A stretch of DNA of 64,000 nt from positions 1 to 64,000 of the forward strand of contig CAYJLV010000006.1 of NCBI GenBank assembly GCA_964371405.1, read 5' to 3'. Made by a program: the position numbers and the translations under genes. Under the pieces are notes generated by a model. It ran no database searches. It was not told the origin of the DNA and was given only the letters and a program-made list of their open reading frames with translations. This document shows, piece after piece, positions 31,020 through 38,156 of this stretch. The stretch is from JAMHWF01 sp964371405 (GTDB lineage Bacteria > Pseudomonadota > Gammaproteobacteria > Burkholderiales > Burkholderiaceae_C). Position 1 is the first letter of the stretch, and the number at the start of each line of letters is the position of its first letter.

Positions 31020-31520
31020 ATGACATCCACCACGCTGCTGACGGCCGTCTACCCCGGCACCTTCGACCCGCTGACGCTCGGCCACGAGGATCTCGTGCGC
31101 CGCGCCAGCCGCTTGTTCGAGCGGCTGATCGTCGCCATTGCCGTCGGCCACCACAAGCGCACCATGTTCTCGATCGACGAGCGCCTGGACATCGCGCAGG
31201 AGCTGCTGCGCGGCTACGCCAACGTCGAGGTGATCCCGTTTCGCGGCCTGCTGCGCGATTTCGTCGTCGAGCACGACGGCAAGGTCGTCGTGCGCGGCCT
31301 GCGCGCCGTCAGCGACTTCGAATACGAGTTCCAGATGGCCGGCATGAACCGCCAGCTCATGCCCGATGTGGAGACGCTGTTCCTGACGCCGAGCGACCAG
31401 TACCAGTTCGTCAGCGGCACCTTCGTGCGCGAGATTGCCACCTTGGGCGGTGATGTCTCCAAGTTCGTGTCACCCTCGGTGCACCAGCGATTGAAGGAGC
31501 GCGTGCAGCGCCCCGACTGA
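31020..31520 (+). CDS. coaD: Phosphopantetheine adenylyltransferase
   Basis: Penultimate step of coenzyme A synthesis. The 166-residue product has the nucleotidyltransferase motif YPGTFDPLTLGH and the conserved RGLRAVSDFEYE and SSTFVREI-like SGTFVREIA segments. The AGGAGAG ribosome-binding site 8 bases upstream supports the ATG. The ferredoxin gene follows after nine bases. Confidence 0.97.
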   Translation: MTSTTLLTAVYPGTFDPLTLGHEDLVRRASRLFERLIVAIAVGHHKRTMFSIDERLDIAQELLRGYANVEVIPFRGLLRDFVVEHDGKVVVRGLRAVSDFEYEFQMAGMNRQLMPDVETLFLTPSDQYQFVSGTFVREIATLGGDVSKFVSPSVHQRLKERVQRPD

Positions 31521-31529
31521 CGAGACACG

Positions 31530-31808
31530 ATGGCGCTGATCATCACCGACGAGTGCATCAACTGCGACGTCTGCGAGCCCGAGTGCCCGAACCAGGCGAT
31601 CTCGCTGGGCCCGGAGATCTACGTCATCGACGCGGCGAAGTGCACCGAATGCGTCGGCCACTTCGACGCGCCGCAGTGCCGGCAGGTCTGCCCGGTCGCA
31701 TGCATCCCGGTCGATCCGGCGCACGTCGAGACCAAGGACGAGTTGTGGGTCAAGTACCGGCGCCTGCAGCAGGCGGCGGTTGCGGCCAAGGATCGGGCCC
31801 AGGCCTGA
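31530..31808 (+). CDS. YfhL-family 2[4Fe-4S] ferredoxin
   Basis: A 92-residue ferredoxin. The first cluster motif is CINCDVCEPECP and the second uses CTECVGHFDAPQCRQVCP with the longer insert typical of the YfhL type. It is a small electron carrier; the partner is unknown. Position next to coaD is common in betaproteobacteria. It is convergent with the small exported-protein gene, whose stop begins at the very next base. Confidence 0.94.
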   Translation: MALIITDECINCDVCEPECPNQAISLGPEIYVIDAAKCTECVGHFDAPQCRQVCPVACIPVDPAHVETKDELWVKYRRLQQAAVAAKDRAQA

Positions 31809-32186
31809 TCAGCCGCCGGTGGCCGGCTTCGATTTCTTCTTCTTCGTCTCGCCCGGCACGCGGTAGGCCTGCGGCTTCGGCGCCGAGGCCGGCGCCGCGA
31901 CCGGCACCGGCCGCGCATTGAAGCCGCTCGCGCCGGCGGGGCGCACCGCCTCGCGCGCCCGGCGCTCGCGCTCGAGCCGCTCGGCGAGGCGGGCGTCGGC
32001 CTTCGCGGCTTCGCGCGCCGCGCGGCGGTCGCCCTCGCTGCGCGGGTCGGCGGCGGCTACCGGGCGCCCACCCGCGCAGGGTTGCTGCTGGTAGACGCGC
32101 CCTTCGGGGCCGCAGCGCCAGGCCGGCTGCGCAGCCGCGCCGGCGTGCGCCAGCACCGCAGCGCACAGCACGACGGCGCAGCGCAT
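31809..32186 (-). CDS. Small exported protein, DUF4124-like
   Basis: A 125-residue protein with an N-terminal signal peptide (MRCAVVLCAAVLAHAGAAAQ). The short mature N-terminus WRCGPEGRVYQQQPC resembles DUF4124 modules, which have two cysteines around a tyrosine. The rest is arginine-rich and helical, then proline/alanine-rich, ending KKKKSKPATGG. Function unknown. It lies two bases after pth on the same strand. Confidence 0.7.
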   Translation of the reverse strand: MRCAVVLCAAVLAHAGAAAQPAWRCGPEGRVYQQQPCAGGRPVAAADPRSEGDRRAAREAAKADARLAERLERERRAREAVRPAGASGFNARPVPVAAPASAPKPQAYRVPGETKKKKSKPATGG

Positions 32187-32188
32187 CG

Positions 32189-32812
32189 TCACGCCGGCTG
32201 CTCCGGCGGCAGCGGCGCCGGGCGCGGCGGCTTGGGCCGCGGCGGCTTGGCGTGGATCTTCATCATCGCGCGCTCCATCTCGCCGGCCAGCAGCAGGTCG
32301 AGCGCGGCCAGCGATTCGTCGATGCACTTGCGGATCGCTTCGCGGTCCTCGGGCGACGGCTTCTTGAGCACGTAGTCGACGACTTCGGCGCGCACGCCCG
32401 GGTGGCCGATGCCCAGCCGCAGGCGCCAGAACGCCGTGCTGCCGAGCCGCGCATGAATGTCCTTCAGGCCGTTGTGTCCGGCGTGGCTGCCGCCCTGCTT
32501 GAGCTTCAGCTGGCCGGGCTGCAGGTCGAGCTCGTCGTGGACGACGAGGATCTGCTCGGGCTCGATCTTGTAGAAGCGAGCCAGCGCCGCGACCGACTTG
32601 CCCGACAGGTTCATGTAGGTCATCGGCTCGAGCAGCCAGGTCGACTGGCCGCCGCGCTGCACCCGCGCCGCGAGGCCGAAGAAGCCGCGCTCGGCGACGA
32701 GAGACGCGCCGAGCTGGCGCGCTGCCGCGTCGAGCCACCAGAAGCCGGCGTTGTGGCGCGTCGCATCGTATTCGGGGCCCGGGTTGCCCAGGCCGACCAG
32801 CAGTCGGATCAT
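32189..32812 (-). CDS. pth: Peptidyl-tRNA hydrolase
   Basis: Releases peptides from prematurely dropped peptidyl-tRNA. The 207-residue product begins MIRLLVGLGNPGPEY and has the catalytic His in TRHNAGFWW and the conserved HDELDLQPGQLKLKQGG. The tail after residue 185 is a proline/arginine-rich extension (KPPRPKPPRPAPLPPE). In related genomes rplY lies directly upstream in transcription; here 15 kb separates them. A GTG 54 bases upstream is less likely. Confidence 0.96.
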   Translation of the reverse strand: MIRLLVGLGNPGPEYDATRHNAGFWWLDAAARQLGASLVAERGFFGLAARVQRGGQSTWLLEPMTYMNLSGKSVAALARFYKIEPEQILVVHDELDLQPGQLKLKQGGSHAGHNGLKDIHARLGSTAFWRLRLGIGHPGVRAEVVDYVLKKPSPEDREAIRKCIDESLAALDLLLAGEMERAMMKIHAKPPRPKPPRPAPLPPEQPA

Positions 32813-32875
32813 GGATTCGATTATCGGGGACGGGGTGTCAGAAGAATCCTCGCACTGGCGGGCCACCGGTCAGGC

Positions 32876-32897
32876 GGAATTCCTCGCGAGGGATTCC
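32876..32897. promoter_or_regulatory. 22-base near-perfect palindrome upstream of the secretion operon
   Basis: GGAATTCCTCGCGAGG followed by GATTCC reads the same on both strands except at one pair (T32881/G32892), giving 10 of 11 matched pairs around a TCGCGA centre. It lies in the 228-base gap between pth and the exporter gene, about 145 bases before the exporter start. It could be an operator for a dimeric regulator; no regulator gene is in the locus. Confidence 0.45.
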
Positions 32898-33040
32898 CCT
32901 GCCCCTAGTTTGTCAATTCCCTTGCACCGAATGCAGGTATATCGTCCTGCGCGCATCCGTCGAGCGCGCAGTGAGCCGTGGCGCGCCAAGCTCCGAATGC
33001 AACCGGGCAGCACAAGAACAACGAACGAGGGTGTCGAGTG

Positions 33041-35209
33041 ATGGCATCGGGAGACCGGGCGCACGAAGCGGTGCGCGGGGAGGAACTGTCGTGGGCTCTG
33101 GGTTCGGCCTGTGCGCTGCACAGGCTGCCGTTTGCCGCCGACCTGCTGGCCCAAGCGTTTCCGCCGCCCTGCACGCGCGCGACGATCGTCGCTGCCGGGC
33201 GGACGCTCGGTTTGCGCGTCAAGGCGATCCGCGTCACGGCCGGCTCGATCGGGCGTCAGGTCTTTCCGCTGCTGGTCGGCCTGCGTGTCGCGGCAGCGCG
33301 CGATGCCGCCGGCGCGACCTCGCCCACCCTCGGCATCGTCACGGCAGCAAGCGACGGTCGGGTCGTGCTCTTCAAGGCCGGCACCAACACACCACTGACG
33401 CTGCCGTTGGCCGAGTTCGCCGGGCTGAGCGACGGCACGGCTTGGCTGTGCGCTCCCGAAGCAGAAGCCGCTCGTGACCCTGACGCTGTAGCTGCCGGCA
33501 CGACCCGCCGCTTCGGCTTTCGCTGGTTCGTTCCCGAGTTGCTCAAGCACCGCCGCGTCTGGCGCGACGTGCTGCTGGCCTCGGCCGCGCTGCAGATCGT
33601 CGCGCTGGCGACGCCGCTCTTCACGCAGGCGATCATCGACAAGGTGGTCGTGCACCGCACGCAGAGCACGCTGGTCGCGATCGGCACCGCGATGGCGGTG
33701 TTGGCGCTGTTCACCAGCTTGTTGACCTGGGTGCGGCAGTACCTGGTGCTGCACACCGGCAACCGCGTCGACGCGGTGCTCGGCGCCGCGATCTGGGAGC
33801 ATCTGCTGCGGCTGCCGCTACGGTACTTCGAGCACCGGCCCACCGGCGTCGTCGCCGCCCGCCTGCACGGCGTGGAAACGATCCGCGAGTTCGTCTCCGG
33901 CGCCGCGGTGACGCTGATGCTGGACCTGCCCTTCCTGATCATCTGCCTGGGCGTGATGCTCTGGTACAGCGTCACGCTGAGCGCGATCGCGCTGGGCCTG
34001 CTCGCCGTCATCGCGGTCGCCAGCTTCGTCGTCGCGCCCGTCTTCCAAGCGCGGCTGAACGAACAGTTCCTGCTCGGCGCACGCAACCAGGCCTTCGTCA
34101 CCGAGCACATCGCCGGCTTCGAGACGGTGAAGAGCCTGCAGATGGAGCCGCAGCTGCGCCAGCGCTATGCGCAGTACCTCGCTGCCTTCCTGCACAGCGG
34201 CTTCAAGACGAAGCAGATCGGCAACACCTACAACGTCTTCGCCTCGACGATGGAGCAGGCGATGACGCTGCTCATCCTGATGGTGGGCGCCTGGATCGTG
34301 ATGACGGAGCCGAGCTTCACGATCGGCATGCTCGTCGCCTTCCAGATGTTCGCCGGCAAGCTGAGCCAGCCGGTGCTGCGCATCGTGGGCCTGTGGACGC
34401 AGTTTCAGCAAGCCAAGCTCAGCGTCGAGCGGCTGGGCGACGTGATGAACGCACCCATCGAGCCCTACAGCCTGACGCCGCAGCGCCAAAGCATCGGCCA
34501 GGGCCGCATCGAGATCGAAGGCCTGGCCTTCCGTTACGGCGACGACCGTCCGCTGCTGTACGAGGACCTGTACCTCGCGATCGAGCCCGGGCAAGCGGTG
34601 GTGATCATGGGGCCATCGGGCTCGGGCAAGAGCACGCTGGCCAAACTGATGCTGGGTTTCTATCAACCGACGGCCGGTGCGATACGAATCGACGGCGTCG
34701 ACGCACGCCACCTGGCGGCCAACGAACTGCGCGCCGCCTTCGGCGTCGTGCCGCAGGAGACGATCCTCTTCAGCGGCACGATCCTCGCCAATCTGACGGC
34801 AGGCAACCCGGCGGCGAGCTTCGAGCTGGTGGCGCAGGCCTGCCGCATGGCGGGCATCCACGGCGTGATCGAGGCACTGCCGCAGGGCTATCAAACGGAA
34901 GTCGGCGAGCGCGGCATCGGGCTCTCAGGCGGGCAGAAGCAGCGCTTGGCGATCGCCCGCGCGCTGCTCAAGGGACCGAAGGTGCTGATCTTCGACGAGG
35001 CCACGTCGGCGCTCGACGGCGAAACGGCCGAGAACTTCGCGCGCACGATCAACGCGCTCAAGGGCAAGGTGACGATGCTGTTCATCACGCACGCGTTGCC
35101 CAAAACGCTGAAGGTCGACCGTGTCGTCCAACTGGGCAGCCGCGGGGCACGTGCCCTCGACTTGGCGGCGGCCGCGCACAGCCACTCGGATTCCTTCACC
35201 CACCCCTGA
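33041..35209 (+). CDS. Type I secretion ABC exporter (HlyB-like)
   Basis: Inner-membrane ATP-driven pump of a type I secretion system. The 722-residue product has three parts: an N-terminal C39-peptidase-like domain (residues about 10-140) without a catalytic cysteine at the expected place, as in HlyB; a transmembrane region from about 165 to 440; and an ATPase domain with Walker A GPSGSGKST near 524, signature LSGGQKQR and Walker B LIFDEATSALD. The ATG has a GAGG upstream; an in-frame GTG at 32978 would add 21 residues. It is the first gene of a run ending with the HlyD-like gene, and the 2524-residue RTX protein is the evident cargo. Confidence 0.94.
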   Translation: MASGDRAHEAVRGEELSWALGSACALHRLPFAADLLAQAFPPPCTRATIVAAGRTLGLRVKAIRVTAGSIGRQVFPLLVGLRVAAARDAAGATSPTLGIVTAASDGRVVLFKAGTNTPLTLPLAEFAGLSDGTAWLCAPEAEAARDPDAVAAGTTRRFGFRWFVPELLKHRRVWRDVLLASAALQIVALATPLFTQAIIDKVVVHRTQSTLVAIGTAMAVLALFTSLLTWVRQYLVLHTGNRVDAVLGAAIWEHLLRLPLRYFEHRPTGVVAARLHGVETIREFVSGAAVTLMLDLPFLIICLGVMLWYSVTLSAIALGLLAVIAVASFVVAPVFQARLNEQFLLGARNQAFVTEHIAGFETVKSLQMEPQLRQRYAQYLAAFLHSGFKTKQIGNTYNVFASTMEQAMTLLILMVGAWIVMTEPSFTIGMLVAFQMFAGKLSQPVLRIVGLWTQFQQAKLSVERLGDVMNAPIEPYSLTPQRQSIGQGRIEIEGLAFRYGDDRPLLYEDLYLAIEPGQAVVIMGPSGSGKSTLAKLMLGFYQPTAGAIRIDGVDARHLAANELRAAFGVVPQETILFSGTILANLTAGNPAASFELVAQACRMAGIHGVIEALPQGYQTEVGERGIGLSGGQKQRLAIARALLKGPKVLIFDEATSALDGETAENFARTINALKGKVTMLFITHALPKTLKVDRVVQLGSRGARALDLAAAAHSHSDSFTHP

Positions 35210-35223
35210 CGGAGACCACAGCG

Positions 35224-35694
35224 ATGACCACCGCCACCCCTTCGCAACTCGCGACCCGCCGCGCCACCATCGTGTGCGGCATGGCTGCCGTCCTTCTGGG
35301 CGCATGCGCCGCCGCCAGCGGCCCGCAGTTTCCGGGCCTGGAAACCGTGCCACCCGGTGGTCACGCGCAGCTCTACCTGTATCGCAAGGCGGCGCTCTAC
35401 GCCTCCGGCGCGGCCTACGACGTGACGCTCGACGGCAAGGCTGCAGGCAAGCTGTTCAACGCGTCGTACCTTGTGCTGTCGCTTGCGCCGGGTGAGCGCA
35501 CGGTGAGCGTCGACGAGCGCGGCTTGACGACGGTGAAGAGCTTCAAGGTGAATGCCGAGCCCGGCAAGCACTACTTCGCCGAGTACGACTCGTCCAAGGG
35601 CTTGCTGCTCGGGCTGGGCCTGCTGTCGGGGAGTTCGATGAAGGCCGAAGCCGAGGCGATGGCCGATCTCAAGGAGCTCAAGCGTGCGCAGTAG
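35224..35694 (+). CDS. DUF2846-like lipoprotein, copy A
   Basis: A 156-residue lipoprotein with signal peptide and lipobox LLGAC near residue 28. The body has GGHAQLYLYRKAALYASGAAYDVTL and later FAEYDSS, matching the beta-sandwich pattern of DUF2846-type lipoproteins. It starts 14 bases after the exporter gene and its end overlaps the next gene by 11 bases. The next gene encodes a related protein, so these are a tandem pair. A link to secretion is inferred from position only. Confidence 0.75.
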   Translation: MTTATPSQLATRRATIVCGMAAVLLGACAAASGPQFPGLETVPPGGHAQLYLYRKAALYASGAAYDVTLDGKAAGKLFNASYLVLSLAPGERTVSVDERGLTTVKSFKVNAEPGKHYFAEYDSSKGLLLGLGLLSGSSMKAEAEAMADLKELKRAQ

Positions 35695-36190
35695 CGGCAG
35701 AGCCGTACTCGCCTCGGTGATCGGCCGTCTCTGGCCGGTCGACGAGCGCACGGCCGCTCGCGGCAGTTGCGCGCTGCTTGCTCTTGTCGTGATCTCCGGC
35801 TGCGCCAGTGGCCCGCCTTTCGTCGCGCCCGAGCCGCCGGCCGCCGGACGCGCCGCGGTCTATGTGTACCGAGAGGCCAAGATTCTCGGTGCCGGTGTCG
35901 TGCATGACGTTTGGGTAGGTACGCGCCCGGTGGGCAAAATGGTCAACGGAGGCTACAAGCGCATCGAGGCCGCCGCCGGCACCGTGCTGGTGTCGGCACC
36001 CAAGTGCGAGCCTGCCTCCGCCGCAGGGCGACTCGGCTCCGGCGAGGTGGGCTATGTGCAGCTCGCGCTCGTCAACAGGACGGTCGAGATGGGAGGGCGC
36101 TACTACTGGGACTACGGCTGCCGCCTCACGGCGCGCAGCGAGGCCGAAGCGCTGGCCGTGCTGCCGGGGCTGCGTCTGGTGGCGGACTGA
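35684..36190 (+). CDS. DUF2846-like lipoprotein, copy B
   Basis: A 168-residue lipoprotein paralogous to the preceding one. The lipobox is VISGC near residue 40. Shared features are AAVYVYREAKILGAGVVHDVWV, a GKMVNGGYK turn, and a final YYWDYGCRL strand with an extra cysteine. The GTG start lies inside the previous gene and gives an unusually long, arginine-rich n-region; a later start within the signal peptide is possible. Function unknown. Confidence 0.7.
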   Translation: MRSSGRAVLASVIGRLWPVDERTAARGSCALLALVVISGCASGPPFVAPEPPAAGRAAVYVYREAKILGAGVVHDVWVGTRPVGKMVNGGYKRIEAAAGTVLVSAPKCEPASAAGRLGSGEVGYVQLALVNRTVEMGGRYYWDYGCRLTARSEAEALAVLPGLRLVAD

Positions 36191-36194
36191 GGCC

Positions 36195-36677
36195 ATGGCC
36201 ATCCGTTTCGCCATCGTGGAAGACGTGCCTGCGCTCGTGGCCCTCGGCGCGCGCATGCACGCGCTCACGCGATTCAGAAACCTCGACTTCCGGCCCGACA
36301 AGGTGGCTCGTGCGCTGAGCGACGTCATCACGCAGGGCCGGCACAAGTACGTGTTTTTCGTCGCCACGAGCGCCGACGGTCGGATTGTCGGCGGGCTGCT
36401 CGGCGTGCTGGAGCAGCACATCTTCAGCGATCAACTTACGGCCAGCGTAATGCATTTCGACGTGTTGCCCGAGGCGCGCATGGGCGGGCATGGGATGAGG
36501 CTGCTGAAGGCGTTCGAGACCTGGTGCGCCAACCGCAAGGTGCTGGAAATTGCCTTCGGCGTGAACAGCGGCGCCGATCTGCAACGTGTGGGGCGATTTG
36601 CCGAGCGCGTCGGATATGTCGTCGTCGGAACGAACTACATGAAGTCGTTGGCCGGCCCCACGGGTGCGCGATCGTGA
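36195..36677 (+). CDS. GNAT-family N-acyltransferase
   Basis: A 160-residue GNAT-fold protein. Core strands read MAIRFAIVEDVPALVALG, YVFFVATSADGRIVGGLLG, and a loop-helix ARMGGHGMRLLKAFETWC that would bind acyl-CoA pantetheine (R/Q-x-x-G-x-G/A type). The final part is GRFAERVGYVVVGTNYM. It starts four bases after copy B, inside the secretion operon. Its substrate could be a protein or metabolite; modifying the RTX cargo is only a possibility. Confidence 0.8.
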   Translation: MAIRFAIVEDVPALVALGARMHALTRFRNLDFRPDKVARALSDVITQGRHKYVFFVATSADGRIVGGLLGVLEQHIFSDQLTASVMHFDVLPEARMGGHGMRLLKAFETWCANRKVLEIAFGVNSGADLQRVGRFAERVGYVVVGTNYMKSLAGPTGARS

Positions 36678-36781
36678 CCTCGCTTCTCGAGCGGTGTCCT
36701 TTCAGCTTGCCGCATGGGGACTCGTACGCCGCCGCCAGAGTTGTCTGTTCCCGTTCTGACACTTCTATCAGGAGATGCAAC

Positions 36782-37297
36782 GTGCGCAATGAACTCAAGA
36801 ACTGGGTTGTGATGACCTTGGCAGTCTCGCTCGTCGCCTGCGGCGGTTCGTCGGACGAACCGACGGCGAAACTACAACTGGTTGCCACGGCCGGGAACGC
36901 AACAGTCTACCGCGGCATCTGGCGCAGCGACTGCGGCAGCGTCATCGTCGGGACAACGATGCAGGGGGTCAAGTTCGAGTTCGACATCACGGGCGCTGCC
37001 GGCAACGTCGCCAGTGGCAACCTCACCAGCAGGTCCTACCTGAGCCCCACGTCCTGTACCGATGGAGCGGCGCCCCTCAGCACTTCGATGGTTGCCGTCA
37101 CGCTGACCATCGAGTCCGGTGCGGTCAACGTCGATGGGGACTACGCCGGTCAAGCCGACAAGGTAACCCTCGCGTCGCCGGGCAGCGCCTCGACGTCCTC
37201 GTACTTCGGCTTCCTGTCGGGCATGAACCGGTTCCACATCTCATCCACGACGACGTTCACCTCGTCGAGGCTGCTCTATACGAAGAGCTCGCCATGA
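36782..37297 (+). CDS. Predicted lipoprotein of unknown function
   Basis: A 171-residue product starting at a GTG with an AGGAG ribosome-binding site seven bases upstream. The signal peptide ends at lipobox LVAC near residue 20, followed by GGSSDEP, a linker of the kind seen in surface lipoproteins. The mature part is rich in Gly, Ser and Thr with beta-strand patterns and two further cysteines (SDCGS, PTSCTDG). I recognise no family. Base composition is lower in GC than in the flanking housekeeping genes. Confidence 0.7.
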   Translation: MRNELKNWVVMTLAVSLVACGGSSDEPTAKLQLVATAGNATVYRGIWRSDCGSVIVGTTMQGVKFEFDITGAAGNVASGNLTSRSYLSPTSCTDGAAPLSTSMVAVTLTIESGAVNVDGDYAGQADKVTLASPGSASTSSYFGFLSGMNRFHISSTTTFTSSRLLYTKSSP

Positions 37298-37625
37298 CGA
37301 GGCAGCGACAGCAAGCGTCGCCGATGGCAATCCCCAATTTGGAACCAATCAAAAAGGAAAACTCCCAATGAGCACCGCAACCTGTTCCGCGACATTGCGT
37401 GCTCCGAAATAAGTGAGGGTGTGGATTACCACCCACGGCGCAGAGCAAGGGCCGCTCGAGCCCGCTCTGCTCAGAGGAGATGCCATGAGTAGTTCTGCTC
37501 GCGGTTTCGTCGCTGCGCTCCTATCGCTGGCCGTCGTCGTCGAGTGCACATCGAAGCGATGCGTATCGTTTGGTAGCTTGAGCATGAGTCCAACTGCACC
37601 GCCGAAAGCGTATTGGGTACATGCA
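37298..37625. other. 328-base gap with low GC and short translatable pieces
   Basis: No full gene is seen. At 37368 an ATG preceded by AAAAAGGAAAA opens a 14-codon reading frame ending in TAA at 37412. At 37485 an ATG preceded by AGAGGAG opens a frame that continues in phase into the next lipoprotein gene and encodes a hydrophobic leader (SARGFVAALLSLAVVVEC). The region may contain remnants of an earlier gene or a leader; it is unusually AT-rich for this genome. Confidence 0.5.
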
Positions 37626-38135
37626 ATGTGGCTTACGAGTCGAAGGTTTGCGCCCGCCAGTGTGCTGATTGTTAGTCTGGCTATTGCGGGGTGCGCGGTG
37701 AGTCACGCCGTCGAACACGGATTCGCATTCGATGCGATATGGGAAAGTCCAGAAGTGCAAGTACTGGACTTCCGATATGGGCGCTCCTCAAACTTGGCGA
37801 CGATGGCACGGCCTCCGGGAAACACCGATCCAAAGGTGCCGCAAGCGTCGTCGACCTACGGTCCAATGCCGCGCCCAGACCGTCTCATTGTTAGTTGGCG
37901 GATTCGTGCGACAGGACAGCTTGTCGAAGAGACCGTAGATCTCGACCGCAGACTACCGGCCGACATCAAGGCGCGACGTGTCCACTTCGTCATTAAGGGC
38001 CATCACCTTTGCGTATACGTTGTCAGCAAGGATCTGCTCCCCAAGGCCGCGCCATCAAGTCCGCTGCGATTGTATCCGCGCCAGGTTGTGAATGTCGTCT
38101 ATCCGGACTCACCTGCAAACCAAGTTTGTCTGTAG
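37626..38135 (+). CDS. Lipoprotein, candidate immunity protein for the RTX lipase
   Basis: A 169-residue lipoprotein with signal peptide SVLIVSLAIAGC (lipobox at residue 22-23). The mature protein has HGFAFDAIWESPEVQVLDFRYG, a middle loop, PDRLIVSWRIRATGQLVEETVDL, and a final VHFVIKGHHLCVYVVS strand block. I recall proteins of this pattern beside Tle-type lipase genes in Burkholderiales type VI loci; that is memory, not a search. Its stop is 21 bases before the RTX lipase gene. The ATG at 37626 gives a clean lipoprotein signal but lacks a clear ribosome-binding site; the in-frame ATG at 37485 has one and would add 47 residues. Confidence 0.65.
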   Translation: MWLTSRRFAPASVLIVSLAIAGCAVSHAVEHGFAFDAIWESPEVQVLDFRYGRSSNLATMARPPGNTDPKVPQASSTYGPMPRPDRLIVSWRIRATGQLVEETVDLDRRLPADIKARRVHFVIKGHHLCVYVVSKDLLPKAAPSSPLRLYPRQVVNVVYPDSPANQVCL

Positions 38136-38156
38136 CGACCAAGGAAAGGATCAGCC

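Noticed and set aside
32910..32943. TTGTCA and TATATC as a promoter for the exporter gene
   Set aside because: The spacing of 22 bases is too long for a sigma-70 promoter.
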